A stretch of DNA of 64,000 nt from Azadirachta indica (GCA_022749755.1 CM040452.1:19300350-19364349), one strand, 5' to 3'. Shown: positions 1 to 13,845, numbered from the stretch's first letter. Made by a program: numbers and translations. Notes: a model not told the origin generated them from the sequence alone.

Positions 1-233
1 TTGACAATTGAACCATGCATATCTTTCAACCCATCAGCCGGGATCAAATTTACAACACTTACACAACACCACACAAGTAGAAACTCACCATCTAATAGTG
101 TTTCATTTCCACTCCAATCATTCAACTTACTCCAATCATTTAAAATAATTAATAGCCTCATCATTTAAAATTGCATCATCGATTGTAATTGTCAAAATTC
201 TTTGGATACCCCAATTATGTAGACAACAATAAA

Positions 234-479
234 TTACCCTTTTCTTTCTGCAGCATTAAAAGATAATGGATTGAGAATTACCGTCCTAGCAATGGCTTTT
301 CTACATTCTTTGATCATGATATCAGAATTACTTCCTAAATCACTCACTACTTCGCCAGCGAATTCCTCTGCTTCATCTGATGGTGTGCTTGAAAGTTTTC
401 TTTTCTTACTGTCAGTAGGAAGAGCTCCATCAGCTGGCGGAGCTTCAACAAGATTATGAGAATTGAAATCCTCGGCCAT
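234..479 (-). CDS. small acidic-basic hypothetical protein (81 aa)
   Basis: I do not recognise the family. The ATG (477-479) directly follows a good 3' splice site (a T-rich run ending in TTAG), so the coding part is probably one exon preceded by a 5'-UTR intron of about 300 bp. A matching donor (CAG|GTGATG) lies near 780. The protein starts MAEDFNSHNL, has a short basic patch SKKRKL near residues 24-29 that could act as a nuclear localisation signal, and a compact C-terminal half rich in E, D and V with KECRKAIARTV near residues 58-68, which could be helical. There is no signal peptide or membrane segment. An E2F-type site lies at the presumed transcription start (911-918), which would suit a cell-cycle or replication-linked nuclear role; this is inference. 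A further downstream coding exon cannot be excluded. Confidence 0.6.
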   Translation of the reverse strand: MAEDFNSHNLVEAPPADGALPTDSKKRKLSSTPSDEAEEFAGEVVSDLGSNSDIMIKECRKAIARTVILNPLSFNAAERKG

Positions 480-480
480 C

Positions 481-780
481 TAAAAAAATGAAAATAAACA
501 AAGGATATGGAATCTTTCATACAATTTTGTAACAATTATCAAAATACTTTGAAATAAAAAAGTTGAATTAAAAAAGAACACAATGCTCTATTTTGTCGAA
601 ATTGCAGAGTGTTTCATAAGTGCAAAACGCCAAACGATTGATTAAGAAAAAACAAACTACCATGATTCGATGAGAATGTAAAGTATGAAAAATGAAAAAC
701 AACCCGAAAAAGATCGCATTCGTTCATAAAAACTTAAAAATAAGAAAAACAGGAAAGATTAGAGATGGAGAGATCATCAC
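481..780 (-). other. probable 5'-UTR intron of the 81-aa gene
   Basis: On the minus strand a donor CAG|GTGATG at about 780 and an acceptor TTTTTTAG just before the ATG at 479 bound an AT-rich stretch with no coding potential. The leader exon would occupy about 781-900. Confidence 0.45.
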
Positions 781-910
781 CTGATGAGAAAAATCAAAAA
801 TAACAAATTTTGGTGTTTGTAGGTTGATGAGAGGAGAATTTGGTCGGAAGGATTTTCATTTTGGATGAGAGAAACGGGTTAGATTGTTAGTTTCGAGGTT
901 TAATTTAGAT

Positions 911-944
911 TTTCGCGCTCTATTTCAGTTCTAGGTGTTCGCGC
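911..944. promoter_or_regulatory. E2F-type promoter sites
   Basis: TTTCGCGC at 911-918 is an exact match to the plant E2F consensus TTTSGCGC. A second related site, GTTCGCGC, ends at 944. They sit where transcription of the minus-strand 81-aa gene should begin, in otherwise AT-rich DNA. E2F sites of this kind mark S-phase and DNA-replication genes. Confidence 0.5.
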
Positions 945-1027
945 TGGCGGGGTTATATTTGGGGCCTAAATTTTAATTTTGCTAATTATTGGATATATAG
1001 GGTTTGCAGGAGCTCTCTGGCATAATT

Positions 1028-1099
1028 GGTCCCATGGTCTAGTGGTCAGGACATTGGACTCTGAATCCAGTAACCCGAGTTCAAATCTCGGTGGGACCT
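1028..1099 (+). tRNA. tRNA-Gln (anticodon CTG)
   Basis: A complete intronless 72-nt cloverleaf. The acceptor GGTCCCA (1028-1034) pairs with TGGGACC (1092-1098), and the discriminator base is T1099. The anticodon arm TTGGA-CTCTGAA-TCCAG places CTG at 1061-1063, which reads the Gln codon CAG. The T arm contains GTTCAAATC (B box) and the D arm TAGTGGTCAGGA (A box). No CCA is encoded, as expected for a nuclear gene. Oligo-T runs that can end Pol III transcription follow from about 1109. Confidence 0.95.
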
Positions 1100-1108
1100 C
1101 TTTGTACT

Positions 1109-1124
1109 CTTTTTATTTTTTTTC
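1109..1124 (+). terminator. Pol III oligo-T terminator of tRNA-Gln
   Basis: TTTTT followed by a longer T run starts about 10 nt after the tRNA 3' end. This is the usual Pol III stop signal. Confidence 0.7.
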
Positions 1125-1973
1125 AATCCTTGGTTAAGAAAAACTTATGATGGACCCTGCCCCCTGCTCGGCACTCTTGATTCCCATATTATGATGTCAT
1201 ACTCGTGTTTTTTCCCTATTTAACTTTTGTTCCTTGATACTGAAGTGCTCTTGATCCCTATTGTTCGTACCTCTTACGAATACATATTTTGTTGCAAAAG
1301 AATGCTTATTCTTTCTATAGGCATTTTCATTTCAATCCTGGACACTCAGGAAATCTACTTCTAGTTTACGTGAATTTCAGCAATTTGCATGAAAAATTAT
1401 GAAAATTGTTTCCTTACACGAGACTGAGGCCAAAGAAACCGCGGAAATTGAACAGTGTAAAGGGCTTTCTTCAAACTTGTGTCCTTCGTGTCAGGTTCAT
1501 TTTCAATAGGATCATGCATTACGGCATACTGTATGTAAAACCGCACCCATGCTACAGTTAAACACAACTGCAATTCTCGATTCGTTTCTGAATGTCCAAA
1601 AAGAAAAAAGAAGAGGGACCTACATTAATTTGAGAAACACATGAATCATATCGTTCCAGTATCTGTATTGTTGTACAAGGAAGAGTACAAAAGTTTCACT
1701 GTACAGAAAACCAGGGAGCTAAATAACAGCTGATGTTGTGAAACTCTCAAAGAACTACCTAACTCGGACTATATTCAACTACTTTCTCTCCATTTTCCAA
1801 TCGTCGGAAAGATACAAATTTACAAGTATCAAGCATAATCAAAACTGAATACCTACTTTTATCTTTGGAATTTTTCAAATTTTTGATAAATAGAAAACTT
1901 TCAATTGCTGATGATGTTGAGTGGAAAATCAGGACAACCTGAAACAAACAGAATGCGGGAGATACAGAGCAGA
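1125..1973. other. intergenic DNA and 3' UTR of the TRS130 gene
   Basis: No coding sequence is supported here. The part next to 1973 is the 3' UTR of the minus-strand TRS130-type gene; its poly(A) site cannot be placed from sequence alone. The rest is unremarkable AT-rich spacer before the tRNA gene. Confidence 0.5.
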
Positions 1974-4900
1974 TCATGCTGGAATGCAGAATGAGGAGCT
2001 CAGTGTGGGAGGCAAGACACAGATCAGATGCGGTCCAGGGGGATTGCAGCTTATATTTGCCTCATTGACACCTGGGAGGCCAAGTTGAGGGGGCCGGACA
2101 TAACCCGCAACCAGTGGCATACATAATATGGAGATAACTATTCTTGAACCTGTCACAATAAGGAAGATGGTTAATATGCCACAGAAATGAAATATACATA
2201 ACATTTTCAGTTAGCAGAAAAGCTACCAAATATTTTCTTTAAATGAAAACTCAAAATCAAACAGAAGTCTTTCAGGAACCTTGTTTTGTGGGGAGAGATA
2301 CATGCCCTCTCTTCCTCCCAGCAATCATCCAATTGTCAGCATTAGCATTCACTTCATACAACACCTCATACTGTTTTACAAATAAATAAGTTCAAATAAA
2401 GGCATCAGAAAGATCTTCACAGAATTTTTAACTCCCCACGTAGATTTTAGCACCCCACCTCTTTAACTAACCAAACCAGAAAGAAGGGTTGGGGGGGAGA
2501 GGAGAGGAGGAGGAGGAGAACATAGAATAATTATGGACTTTTGCTTAAAAATATACGAAAGAGAAGTTCTATTATCCTGTTTAATGCTGTTCTGGTCTCC
2601 AAAAGGAAAAATTCAACCAGCAATATAAATAGTTTGGCATGTTGAACCCCACTAATGCTGTAAGTGGAACTTTCTATTTTAAGAATTCATCAACAATGAG
2701 ATTGTTCAATGACTTACATTGTGTTGGGAAGATTCACTCTCAAAATCTTTTAACCTTTCAACCCTCCATTTCATATTAACAAGTTGCCCAACTCTAAGGC
2801 CATCAGAAGCAAGAGGAAGAAAACCAACAGCTAGGCTAGGATCAAGGACAGGCTGCTGCAAAACAAGAGCGCTCTGAAAGATCAAACCCTGCTTAGCATC
2901 CTCTGTTCCTGAGGATTCCACAGTCACAGGAGGATGTGCTCCAACAGTTCTATCACCAGAAATTCCATATCGGATATTTAATATGCTATCTGATCGCGCA
3001 GACTCTACTTCATCTACAGAAGAAAATAACCTTGGTTACAATCGTTAAATATTGAATGGATAACAACTAAACGGGGAAAAAATTAAGTCAAAATTATAAG
3101 GCGGAGTTTTTCGATTAGTTTAATACATATAAATAGGCCAATACTTCTTCATGATTAAAAATCTATACCTTCAGCAATTGTCTTCCCCAAGCATATACCA
3201 AACAGGATTCCGGCTCTAGAAGTTGGAGAAATGACAAGTGGAAAGAAGCCTGAAATAGGTCTCCTATCACCTTGTCTAGTATGAACAAATCCATCTTGAA
3301 GATCAAGCCAAGCATCATTTATAGTCAGTGAAGCATTCACTTGCGAGTGAAGTATCACCTGAAAGTAATACATGGAACTTATAACAAAATAAATAATACA
3401 TGATGAGAGAAATTCAGAAATTTTCCAATCATCCCATAAAAGTAAAATACAAATCTCGAAGGACCCATCAAATATTATTTGGAATAGTCTCACACCAATG
3501 TCTACGTAAGTATGTATTTCTAAACATAGGAAATTCTAAGCCCAAGATGTTTGTAATGCATGATGGTTCAGTGTGGGAATATATTGGTTCTTTTCACAGG
3601 CAGTGGCTGGATGTTAACTGCTTAGAATAAAGCGAGGCTTCAAACCAAGGCCCCTGGTGACCTGCCGATGAGACTTCAATATCTATGCCAAGAGGATAGA
3701 TAAGTACTGTTCTTACTATTTGGTCTTCACTATCTGGATATAGAATTAAAGTGGGTTGGTTAATCTAAAATTGTCCAGCTTGCACTTCCAATAGTTATAT
3801 GTATGTAACAGATGCAAATAAATCTAGCCTTCAAACGACCTCATTTCTTGTTGAGACATGCCCTGTTAAAACTAGAAAAAAAAAAAATAGAGGTAATAAG
3901 GCTAATCAAGAGCAGATTTCCTAAGCACTTGATGTGGCACTGACCTGGAACTTTATGTAGTCACTTAAACAAAGAAGTAGAATCTTTATTTCCTATAAAT
4001 TTGACATGCTTAAGTGCAGAGTTCAATTCTAGACCTTGTGGTTGGGAATCAAAACCTTCTTTTGCAACCTTCCCTCTGCTTCTTAAGATGCTAGAGCAGG
4101 AAGGGCTGGTCCAAGACCACTTGTGCACTTACATGGGACTTTCAAATAAGCTAGGTAGGGAAAACCTTGTTCTTTGTGTTTCCTTCGTGGAAAGTGATCA
4201 ATTTGACAGTAAAATGTCTTATCAACTGATTTTGTGGCAGAAAATATGATATATCTAACAATCTAAATAGCATACAAGCCACAGCTTGGCTGCTTATCAT
4301 TATCTAGACCAGACTAACTGGCCATGAGATAAGCCAAGTGCTAGGACAGCTGAAATGGGCCAGAAAATGCTGGCCTCTTGCTAGTTATACCATTCTCTAG
4401 TCTTAATATGACCAATTCATAAATACACGGCATAAGCTCTAACAGTCAAACAATACATGGAAACTTGGGTAAAATACCTGTAGAAGTAAAGTACCATCAC
4501 TGCATTTGTCAGCAACACGGGTGCTCACATAAAAAGGGTCAGTGAAATGCACAGCTATTGTTCTGCACATCAGCGCAAGGTGAATCAATAAAACTTAGAC
4601 AAGCGTAACAAATAAGCAATCTAGACATACATATATAGAGAGAGAAGTGAGAGGGGAAAACGAAATTATAAAAGGTGATCTAAAAGAGTATGGAAAAAAG
4701 TGAATGCCTGTCAAATATCTGGTTGTGGGAGACTCCAAATTCAAGTTTTAGAGCAATTGTCCTCATGCCGTCCACAATGCTCTGTCTCTGAGGGGTGACT
4801 GTGCATCAAACATGCATAACATATATTATAGTTAACAACAGTTGAAAACAAGAAAAGAACTGTATGCAACAGACATACACAACACAGAAACCATAAAAAA

Positions 4901-7900
4901 TAATCCTTATTCCTAACCTGAAGATGACCCTCTTGCAAGAGTATTGTTGACAGCACGAATTGGTATCCAAAGGATAGAAGTCAAGTCACTAGCCCAATCT
5001 GGTAGTTGTATTCTACCGTCATGAAGATGCAACTGCTCAAAGTCTTTATTAGCATTCAAAGGGCACTCTTTTTGAGTATCATGACAGTTTGCCTTGTTGT
5101 TAGCATACTGTGATACATTAATGTAGCTCTCCATCTCAATAAAATGTGTCTCTTCAATCTTCAAACCTGGACCGGTATCAATATGCAAGACAGCACCTTT
5201 TAAGGAGTAGTCAATAGGCCGCACAATAATTCCAACCCACTGAGCTTCATTTATTAGCAAAGGAGATGATATGGCTGCAGCAAGATCAACTAGAGGTCTT
5301 GGATTGGAAACCTAAGAAAGAAGATTTTTGTTAGGCAATTAAAACAATATATATGATCTACCCAGATTGAATGAACAGACTTCTTGATCGCAAACCACAT
5401 TATGCTTAGAAATATGAAAGGATGCTGGTGGAAAACCTTGAAGAAAGCTTATGGAAAATGTAATTGTTCTTAATTATCTGAACAATCATAAATACTGTTA
5501 TGATAACTGCTATAAACTCTTCACATCCCAGTTTGAATACTTTTGTTGAACAAGAGAAACTACCTTCAAGATAGGCCTGGTTGGCTTTTCGTAGCTCATA
5601 AAATCATCACTGTCTGCTGGGCCAACCTTTGAGAAACTATGAGATCTGAATCTCAAGTGCCCAATATGCCCAGTGAGAACCCCCAAGACATATGAACCTG
5701 GTTTTTGTGGGGGTAAATCAACTGTAATGGTATTTCTACCAGGCTTTAATACAGTTGCAGTAGAACTTTTTAATGCCTGAAACATTGTATAGAATAATCA
5801 AATTACAAAGAATGCAGAAACAAAAGACTTAAGACCCATCTATACTATACTGAATATGAGTATCCTTATGTCTACAAGCACATACCTTAGCACCTTCATC
5901 AGCATTATATGTAGCCGTCAAAGTGAGACTAAGCGAATCAAGGGTTATATCATCAGGAAATCCACTCCAAACAGTAAAAGATAGAGTTCCAGGATCACCA
6001 TCACACAACTCCAATGGCGGTCCAGGATTACCGGAAAAAGTAATTAATGATGATACATCTAAGGGCACAGGGTCCTTCATTTCACCATGAGCAAAACTAA
6101 TAACCTCTGACTGAAAAGCTTGCCGCTCCTTTGTAGAGAATAATCCTCTATCCAGTGAAAGCAGTCTCACACAAGATGAAAGGTAGCCAGCTTTATCATT
6201 TAGAATCTTCTGACACTCAGCTAAATTGGGTAGGACTTCAGCCAATAAATCCTGCCATCCTTCCCCTGAATAAAGGGCACAAACCTTTTCATAAGATTTT
6301 GCTGCTAGATCATAGTTTCCATGCTTAAAGCAGACAGCTGCAATTTCCCCATCAAGGACAACTCCATGTCTTTTCCACCATGAACGATGATAATTGTCAG
6401 CAGCACCTTTTGTTAGCTCCAAATATTTTTGCTGCCATGAATAAAATTTTAAATTGAAAATAGATAATTAGAATAAGAGAGAGAAAACAAGGGTGAGACA
6501 GAGAAAGACTGATTACACCATGAACACAATCATATCCACTCAGTAATTTACCTCATCCTGGATAAAAGATGATATGAAAGTCAGAAATTTTGACATTCAA
6601 AGTGAACTCACTTCCATAGGCTCCAACTTTTTTGCAAGTTCATAAAATTAATTTAGAGGAAGCTTATCTGTTTGAAATAAGCCCAATTATATCTTCTGAC
6701 TAGATTTTGGGTCATCAAATGATATGGATAAATTCTAAATTGAGCATGAGAAACTGTTAGGAGGAAATGCTATCCAGAAAACAAAAAGTTTCTCTTTAAG
6801 CAGACACCGCATGACCCATGCGTGTGATTTTAATACCTCAAACTCTTCCACAGATGCCAAGGATTTCCATAGATCAGGATTTGAAATTGTATGCCGCAGA
6901 GCATGCTCTGAGGCAACAAAAATCTCAGCAAGTCTCATAGGTCGATCAATTGAGCTCTCAAAATTGCCAGGAGAAGAGTTAGTACGCGGCAAAGGAATTC
7001 CCTGGACTTTGTTTGATGGAGACATCTTCAATGATGCGTCTGAACCTGATCTGCCAATTAGCATGCCAGTTAAATTAGAACCGATGAATCCTAAAAGGAT
7101 AAAAGGGAAAAAAAAAAAACACTTTAAAACACGTCACATGTTTGCTTCTTGTCACGAATTTATCTTACCCATCAAACATTTCAAACATATTTCCAGCACT
7201 TAGAGAAGCTCTTCGACGATTGGCCTCGCGCAGAAGCACTGAAGGTTCAAGAGGCAAAGGTTTCCTCTGGATGCCAAAGTGCTTGACTCTTGGAGTTGAT
7301 TGAAGAATCAACTGCAAGGTATAAAAATGGCCACAATTTTCATTTTTTCATGAATTAAAGTGAGCTGTGACAAGCCAAAAGAAGACAGTGCAGGGAGGAT
7401 ACATATGTATCTTATGATGGGAAAGCAAATGGAGTATATTAATCATATAAGAAGCAGGTCCAAGAATGGACTAGGTATCAGCAAATGAAACAAAAATATC
7501 CCTGAAAAATGGGTCTACATCTATGCAAAAGCATTCTAAAAGCTATTGTATCAATTGCTGCAGTGCAGTCCACTGCAGGCACAATTTAAAGCAATAAAAC
7601 ATGGTCAATAATGTTTCCTCAAATCTAAAAGCAGTTTTCCAAAATAGAAACAGCTTCAGCACCTTAGTCCTGCTGTTTCGAAATTGTTACAGCTCTTTCT
7701 AGACCCTTTTAAAAATGTGATAATACAAAGACAACTATGGATAATCCACTTGACCTTACTACAACTACAAAAGATGTCGCAAGTGGTTCTGAGGAGATCA
7801 TTTTCATTTTAGAAGAAGCCAATGCTGCCCTCAGTTCTCACAATTTCAGTGTCTTGAGATAATGATAATCAAATTGATAAATCCTTGTCTTTGATACTAT

Positions 7901-10900
7901 ATATGATAGTAGCTAGTAAGGGACAACATGAGAAACCAGAAAAAATATCTTGACTTGGCCAATGAACAAATAATGTGGTATGGGAAAAAACAAAAGTAAG
8001 ACAACATAAGGTTAAAAAAGAGAGAACAATAATATAATGTTTTTACAAGATTAAAAAAAGATCAATATGTTAAAACTGCTCTTTTGCCATTTGAATGCAT
8101 CTACTAATTAAGAACTTACCTTTTCTTTTGCAAGAACTTCGGAGGACGCATCAGGCGGAACTGAAGGCCAAATCGATGGCTTTGGCCAAGGTAGCATGCT
8201 CAGAGAGGCACTGCTCAGAGGAAAGAAATATCTTAATAACTGAGAAAAAAGGTAAAAGAGATTGACAAAGCAACAAGATGGTAAAAGTTTGCATAACTTG
8301 AAAGCACTCTTGAAGTCACATGACCAATCTTACTTTTAGAGTAACCTAACCAACAACCACATCATAGAAGACTCAAAGTAAATTGGTCTTAAATAATTCA
8401 ATTTGTACCTGTTGACAGGGCTTCTTTCTATATCTGTTCCATATCCAATTAGATATGCAAGTCTCATGAACTGCCATAACCACAAATCCAATTAGCTAAA
8501 TGGCATTCTATATCAAGTTCATTACAAAAACAGAAAACAAATTTCAACCTGAATCAAACACTTCAAAGTTCAGATGACAGTAGGAAATACTAGCATCACA
8601 AAGAAAACTATTAAACAATATCAAAGTCCCTCATAAAATGATTTTGGGGTTACCTTAATCCTACATAATGAATATAAATCACCCAGAAGACGATAGAACT
8701 CCTTTTTTATATCAGGTGCTGCAAGTCCTTCATTGTAATGAGAAGAGGTTGCATTGATTAAAGCCAAGCATGCAGTAATTACCCAAACTTCTCGCACACA
8801 AAAAGGTAATATATTCTAGAAAAAGTCCAAGAGGAGAGAGAAAAAGGAAAGAAAGAGAGGGAAAAAGAAAACAGGATCAGAATTAATACTCCTACATTTA
8901 AAGTGTTAGTAATACCAAAGAGCGACAAGCTACATGAACAAAAGGATATCAGATACCTCATGTTGTGCGAGGGCTTTTGAAAAGCTAATGATAAATGAAT
9001 AACCCCTTGATGCAACCTCAAAGGGACGATTCAACTTCAATAAAAGCTGCAAATTACCGTATTTCACAGGGAGTCAATCATAAAAAAAGAAAAATGCCCA
9101 CAAAAGGCTTAAAAGTGGAATCAAGTGTAGATAAATACACATTGATTAGCAATTTAATTATATGAATGTATTAGAAGTTTGAAAACTTAAACCAACTAAA
9201 ATGCCTATATTCCATATTTGTTTCTAGTAGTTGAACATATTATTTATTGAATAAGCAGATGATTATCCACAAAATGAGTTAAACATCCAGGGAATTGATT
9301 GTTGCTACAGCTAATTAGACAGCACAAAAGAGTCATCCAGTGCAGTAGAATCTTCAAAAGGAGTTATAAATTTCAAAATATAATATAAAGGGAAACCCAC
9401 TCAAGTCTATGCGGGTATGTTCACTTAAGTTTTTGTTAAATATTCACAGGCCACTGTCTGAAATTCTCTGTATAGCAATTAAAAGTATGCTTCATTTACA
9501 CATTGGCAGTGAGAGAATAACAAAATCAAATCATTTATATTGACAGATTTATTGGCCTGAGACTTAGCAAGGTCGACTTTACACTCATTGTTTGTGTGCG
9601 AGAAGTTACTTCTAAGACATAATATTATAGAAAAACTGAAGAAACCAAAATCTTAAAAGCTATCTTTGCAATAGAAAGACAAAACTGCATATCAAAGATT
9701 TTGTTGGACTTCAATTCATTGCAAGTAATTTTGTCAGGTATTTGAAAAAGCACTGATACAGTAATTATCTTGACACATATAATGTGCTAAAGAGTAAGTG
9801 CATCACAGTGTGTGCACCAGTTGAATGTGTATGCACTTGTGGACCCATGCATGCCCGTTTGAGATAGAGGCATAGAGTAAATTTTTGTATAGCATTATAC
9901 TGTGAATTTTGGCTAATAGATCTTTCTGTCAATTTGGCGGTGGACCTCTAGTTCATCTCTCTTTTTTGTTTTTTGCGTACTTTTTTCATAGTTATAATAA
10001 TATTATGTTTCTATCAAAAAATTAAAGTGGAACTTAATTACAGTACCAGTAATCCAATAAAAGAAAATCACAGAATCGCTACACTTCATCAAACACAAAA
10101 ATATAACTAATTGATGGATTTTGATTATCAAGGAAACAGTCAATTTGCAGACAAGTAGCAGTAAACCATTAACAACTAAGCATGCAGAGTTGACAAAGCA
10201 AAAAGATTACTTGAGGCCATTTAATTCAGTCTATCCATTGAGCTACCAGCTTAAGGTTAGAGTTAGGAATTCCCAGGCTTGCACACCTGTGATTGACAAG
10301 CAAACAGATACTGTCTAAATTCAAATTCCCTGAATGAATCATCTTGAACAATCTCTGTCAATGCTTTGTTTCCAGGATTGAGCAGCGCTGCCTGATCATC
10401 ACCATGTTCTACACCTCCAAATTCCCTCTGTTTCCCAGTCATATTAACTGCATTATGTTGAAATAAATTATGATCCATTATTACTCAAGATGATGTCAGG
10501 AAAAAGAAGGTACTGTTTCGCCAATAAAAGAAGCACAGGATCTTATGTTATGACACAAATACAGAAATCCGGGACATTTTTACACCAAAGTATGATCCAT
10601 GCCTCTTCAACTAAAGACAAGAACTCAGAAGATTCAAGAACTCCCTGACAAATTACATTTTTGCAATTTCATCTGCATAAACAAAACTAGGATATGTTTG
10701 AAACTATTATTCACAATGCCTTATCCCTCCTTTTTCACGGCAGAAACATTTAGGCTAACAACACTATAAATTCAATTGGGAATTAAATAATCACAGAAGT
10801 TGCGAATTCATATTCCACTATGCCATCCCTAATTAAAAATCATCGCATTATTTTAATAGCTTTGCCCCATCATATTGGATCAAGGACAAGCTATTAAGAC

Positions 10901-13845
10901 TTTGATATCAGCCCAAATCTGCCATAGAGAGACATATCAGCTACTTAAATCCACACATAAAAAAAGAAAATACATCATAAATATTTGAAAGTAGTGAACA
11001 CACTCCTCTTACTAGAAAACTATGTAAAAATCTGGGTGTGTATAGCAACAGAAAGAGTAAGAAGCAATGTAACATAAGCACATAGAGTGAGCATAAGCAT
11101 CAGACACCTGTTTCCAGATAGCACAATTCTAGTTCATCATACTCGCGTAATGCATCTTCATGAAGATGAGCCATCTCAAACATAAAAGCTAGGCTTTCCT
11201 GAGAGCAGAGAAAATGTTAAGACAACCAAGAAACTTCAAATATGTAATAAATGACAAGGCCCATATGGCTACAAGGACAAAGGATTCCTAAAAGTTGTGA
11301 TTCTACATTTACCATGAAAGATTATCTATTTCATACATTTACAAAAACATTATTTCTTTCAAACATGTCTAGACAAAAACAACCAGATGAGACAAAAAGT
11401 CAAAGATATTTGCTTCAATAAGATAGAAATTCGCATGAGAGAAAAGGGCACATGAGAAATGCAGACTACTTTAACTAACAATCAGGAAATCCTCCCCTTG
11501 CAGCCACACACACTATTCCACATTTTCTCAGTTCACAATTTTGAGAAGAGAACAACCTTCAAAATGAAAAAATTGCAGAAGTTCCAGACTGGCATGAATC
11601 GTTGTTCACTTAGCTTGCGTATCTCATCCTCATAAAACTGCACACGCCTATCCAATGTATTTCGAATAGACTCCATAATCTTGGATTCCAAGTCTTCCCA
11701 AAATTCTGGTTCAGGGTCATGTATATCTAACTTGCAACACCTGAAGCATATATTTAGACTTTAAAAGAGGAAAACACAGCAACTTGTGCAAATACACTCT
11801 AGACATGTTCGGGAAATACACTCTCCAATAAATATAGTCATATTACGAGTGGGCAAATAGATGGTGCTTTTGAATTATACAATTGAGAACTTTACAATGA
11901 TGGGGATGCTATGTTGTATTAAATTTGGTTTTCTTTTTAATGTATTACGATGGTTTTGTATTCTTTTGTTCTTAGAAGTGGACTGCTGGTTCACTTCCTT
12001 TCGCAACTTTGCTTCTATCATTTAATTAGAAAGTTGTTGTTTATTCTTAAACAAATTAAAATAATTGACAATGATGAATGTGTTCAAGAAAACAAAAATT
12101 CCACGAGTGCAATTCCCGGCAAAATCTTTCCACTGCACTCATCAATAACACCTTCCATTTATAGTTTCTTTTCTTCATATACCTAAAAATTTGGAGGGGA
12201 TTTGAGTAACTGTTTATGTTGTTTTTTGAGTGTTTGGCAGATCCAGATGGCTTATTTTGGGTGGTTTTTAGCTTAGGTGATTCTCAGCACCTTGTACGTT
12301 GTTCATTTTTTTGGTAAATCCCACTTTACTTTGGTACAATATTCATATATATCAAAGAAACTAATATCAGCCTTATTTATGCAACAGCATGATGTGACAT
12401 TTTTCACCTTGTGATTGTTCTGTCTCTAAACAAAAAGCTTAACACTTAAAGTGCACTAAATATTAAAGAAAGTACAATACACAACCTTTATCAGTAGATT
12501 AGATGTTAAGTAGAGTTCATATTTGTGAATAATCAAAGCATTAATTCAAGTATAAAACAATGCTGAGAACTGCAGTTCTACCTTTCTCTCTTCTTGGAGT
12601 TAAAATCAACTTCAAGTTTGGCATATACTTTTTTTGCCATTTTGGTTGCTTGATCATTGCTCGGGTGAGCTCTAGACACATATACAATAAACCATTCCCG
12701 CTCATCATTTTGGACAATTAATTTCAGGCGTGGTTTAAGGATGGTTTTGAACTCATCAAGATCCTGGAGAGAGAACAAAGAATGAAGCATAGCACACCAA
12801 TTTCAGCAACCATGCAATAAAACACAAAATTATGGGGAATTTCCAGCTACTACTCAAGTCCAAGTTACCTCACATGTCACAAGAACCACAGTTGCATACG
12901 GCTCTCGAAACCAAAATAGCAATTGCTCCTGTGGAAATCTGCTACGAAGTCTAGCATCTGTTGTCAATATAAATTCGGCAGGCAATTTCTCCACAGGCAC
13001 AGGATTACGCGTCTTGTTATTTAAAGAAGCTCTTTTAAACGGCAAGCGCTCCTCAAATCCACTCTTAACAGTTGGCCACAAATCACTCACATCTTCAACT
13101 GCATACGAATTCACAGCAAAATCATTAACAGCAAACATAAGAACCAACTCATTGCTTCATCACTAAAAGTTTATTATTCTCAACTGTCTGTACTCTGGTT
13201 TCACGTCACTCTTTGTAACATCAATATTAAGAATAAACTAACCACACCCACTCCTCCATTTTTTGCATGAATTGCACAAATTATTTGCAGCAAATTCATT
13301 AAATACAAAATAAAAATTCTACACACATATACGTAGGCATTTCTCTTTTCTTTAAAAATTTACTGGTAATGCTAATTTAAACAATAAATCAAACACTAGA
13401 AAAAGAAAAAACAATAAACAAATCACTGACTATATCACCAATTGTCAATGAAGCAAAATCACAATTTCTATAATGCAATAAGTACGTGCATTTTTCTCTG
13501 GAAATTTTGGTTACGCTAATTTTAAGCAACTAATCGCACACTAAAAGAGAACAAGGGGACAAATGACAAACGATATCCACAAATTTCCATTAAACATGAA
13601 ATCACAAATTCTAATACTAATGCCATCATATGTAAATGAAGTTCATACTAATTTTAAGCAAGTAATCGAACACTGAAAATGAGGAAACACAATACGAACA
13701 TTGATCCTCGCAAAATCAGAAAAAGAGGCAAAGTTAAGACCGAAATATGAAAATTGTTACTATCTATGAGATGAGATTTACCTGCAATTACGATGTGATC
13801 GCACGCGCTCTTGATCGACTGAAATTGAGCTAAATAATTCGCCAT
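1974..13845 (-). CDS. TRS130: TRAPPII complex subunit TRS130 / TRAPPC10 (CLUB-type), 21 exons
   Basis: Subunit of the TRAPPII tethering and Rab-exchange complex, which works at the trans-Golgi network/early endosome and, in Arabidopsis (TRS130/CLUB), in cell-plate formation. Spliced exons on the minus strand: 13845-13782, 13098-12869, 12763-12582, 11740-11557, 11198-11108, 10447-10287, 9046-8957, 8815-8654, 8470-8409, 8210-8120, 7311-7169, 7050-6837, 6431-5886, 5776-5564, 5311-4918, 4798-4708, 4562-4478, 3358-3169, 3013-2718, 2370-2280 and 2149-1974. They keep frame throughout and give 1251 residues, close to the Arabidopsis protein length as I recall it. The start is MANYLAQFQSIKS. The conserved N-terminal trunk includes LRSRFPQEQLLFWFREPYA; mid-protein blocks include YHRSWWKRHGVVLDGEIAA and SSLITFSGNPGPPLELCDGD. 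The C-terminal block, with VRPPQLGLP, ends in SSSFCIPA. There is no membrane segment, as expected for a soluble complex. Intron 16 appears to use a GC donor. Intron 6 is the longest, at about 1.2 kb. The gene faces CYP37 across a divergent promoter region. Confidence 0.95.
4563..4707 (-). other. GC-AG intron 16 of TRS130
   Basis: The exon ends ...TTTGACAG and the intron begins GCATTC. The next exon begins AACAATAGCTG, restoring Asp-Arg-Thr-Ile-Ala in frame, with a canonical GCAG acceptor. No GT lies nearby that would keep the conserved protein sequence, so a GC donor is needed. Confidence 0.75.
9047..10286 (-). other. long intron 6 of TRS130
   Basis: About 1.24 kb between coding exons 6 and 7. 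It is AT-rich and I see no gene, repeat unit or insertion in it. The other introns of the gene are mostly 0.1-0.8 kb. Confidence 0.7.
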
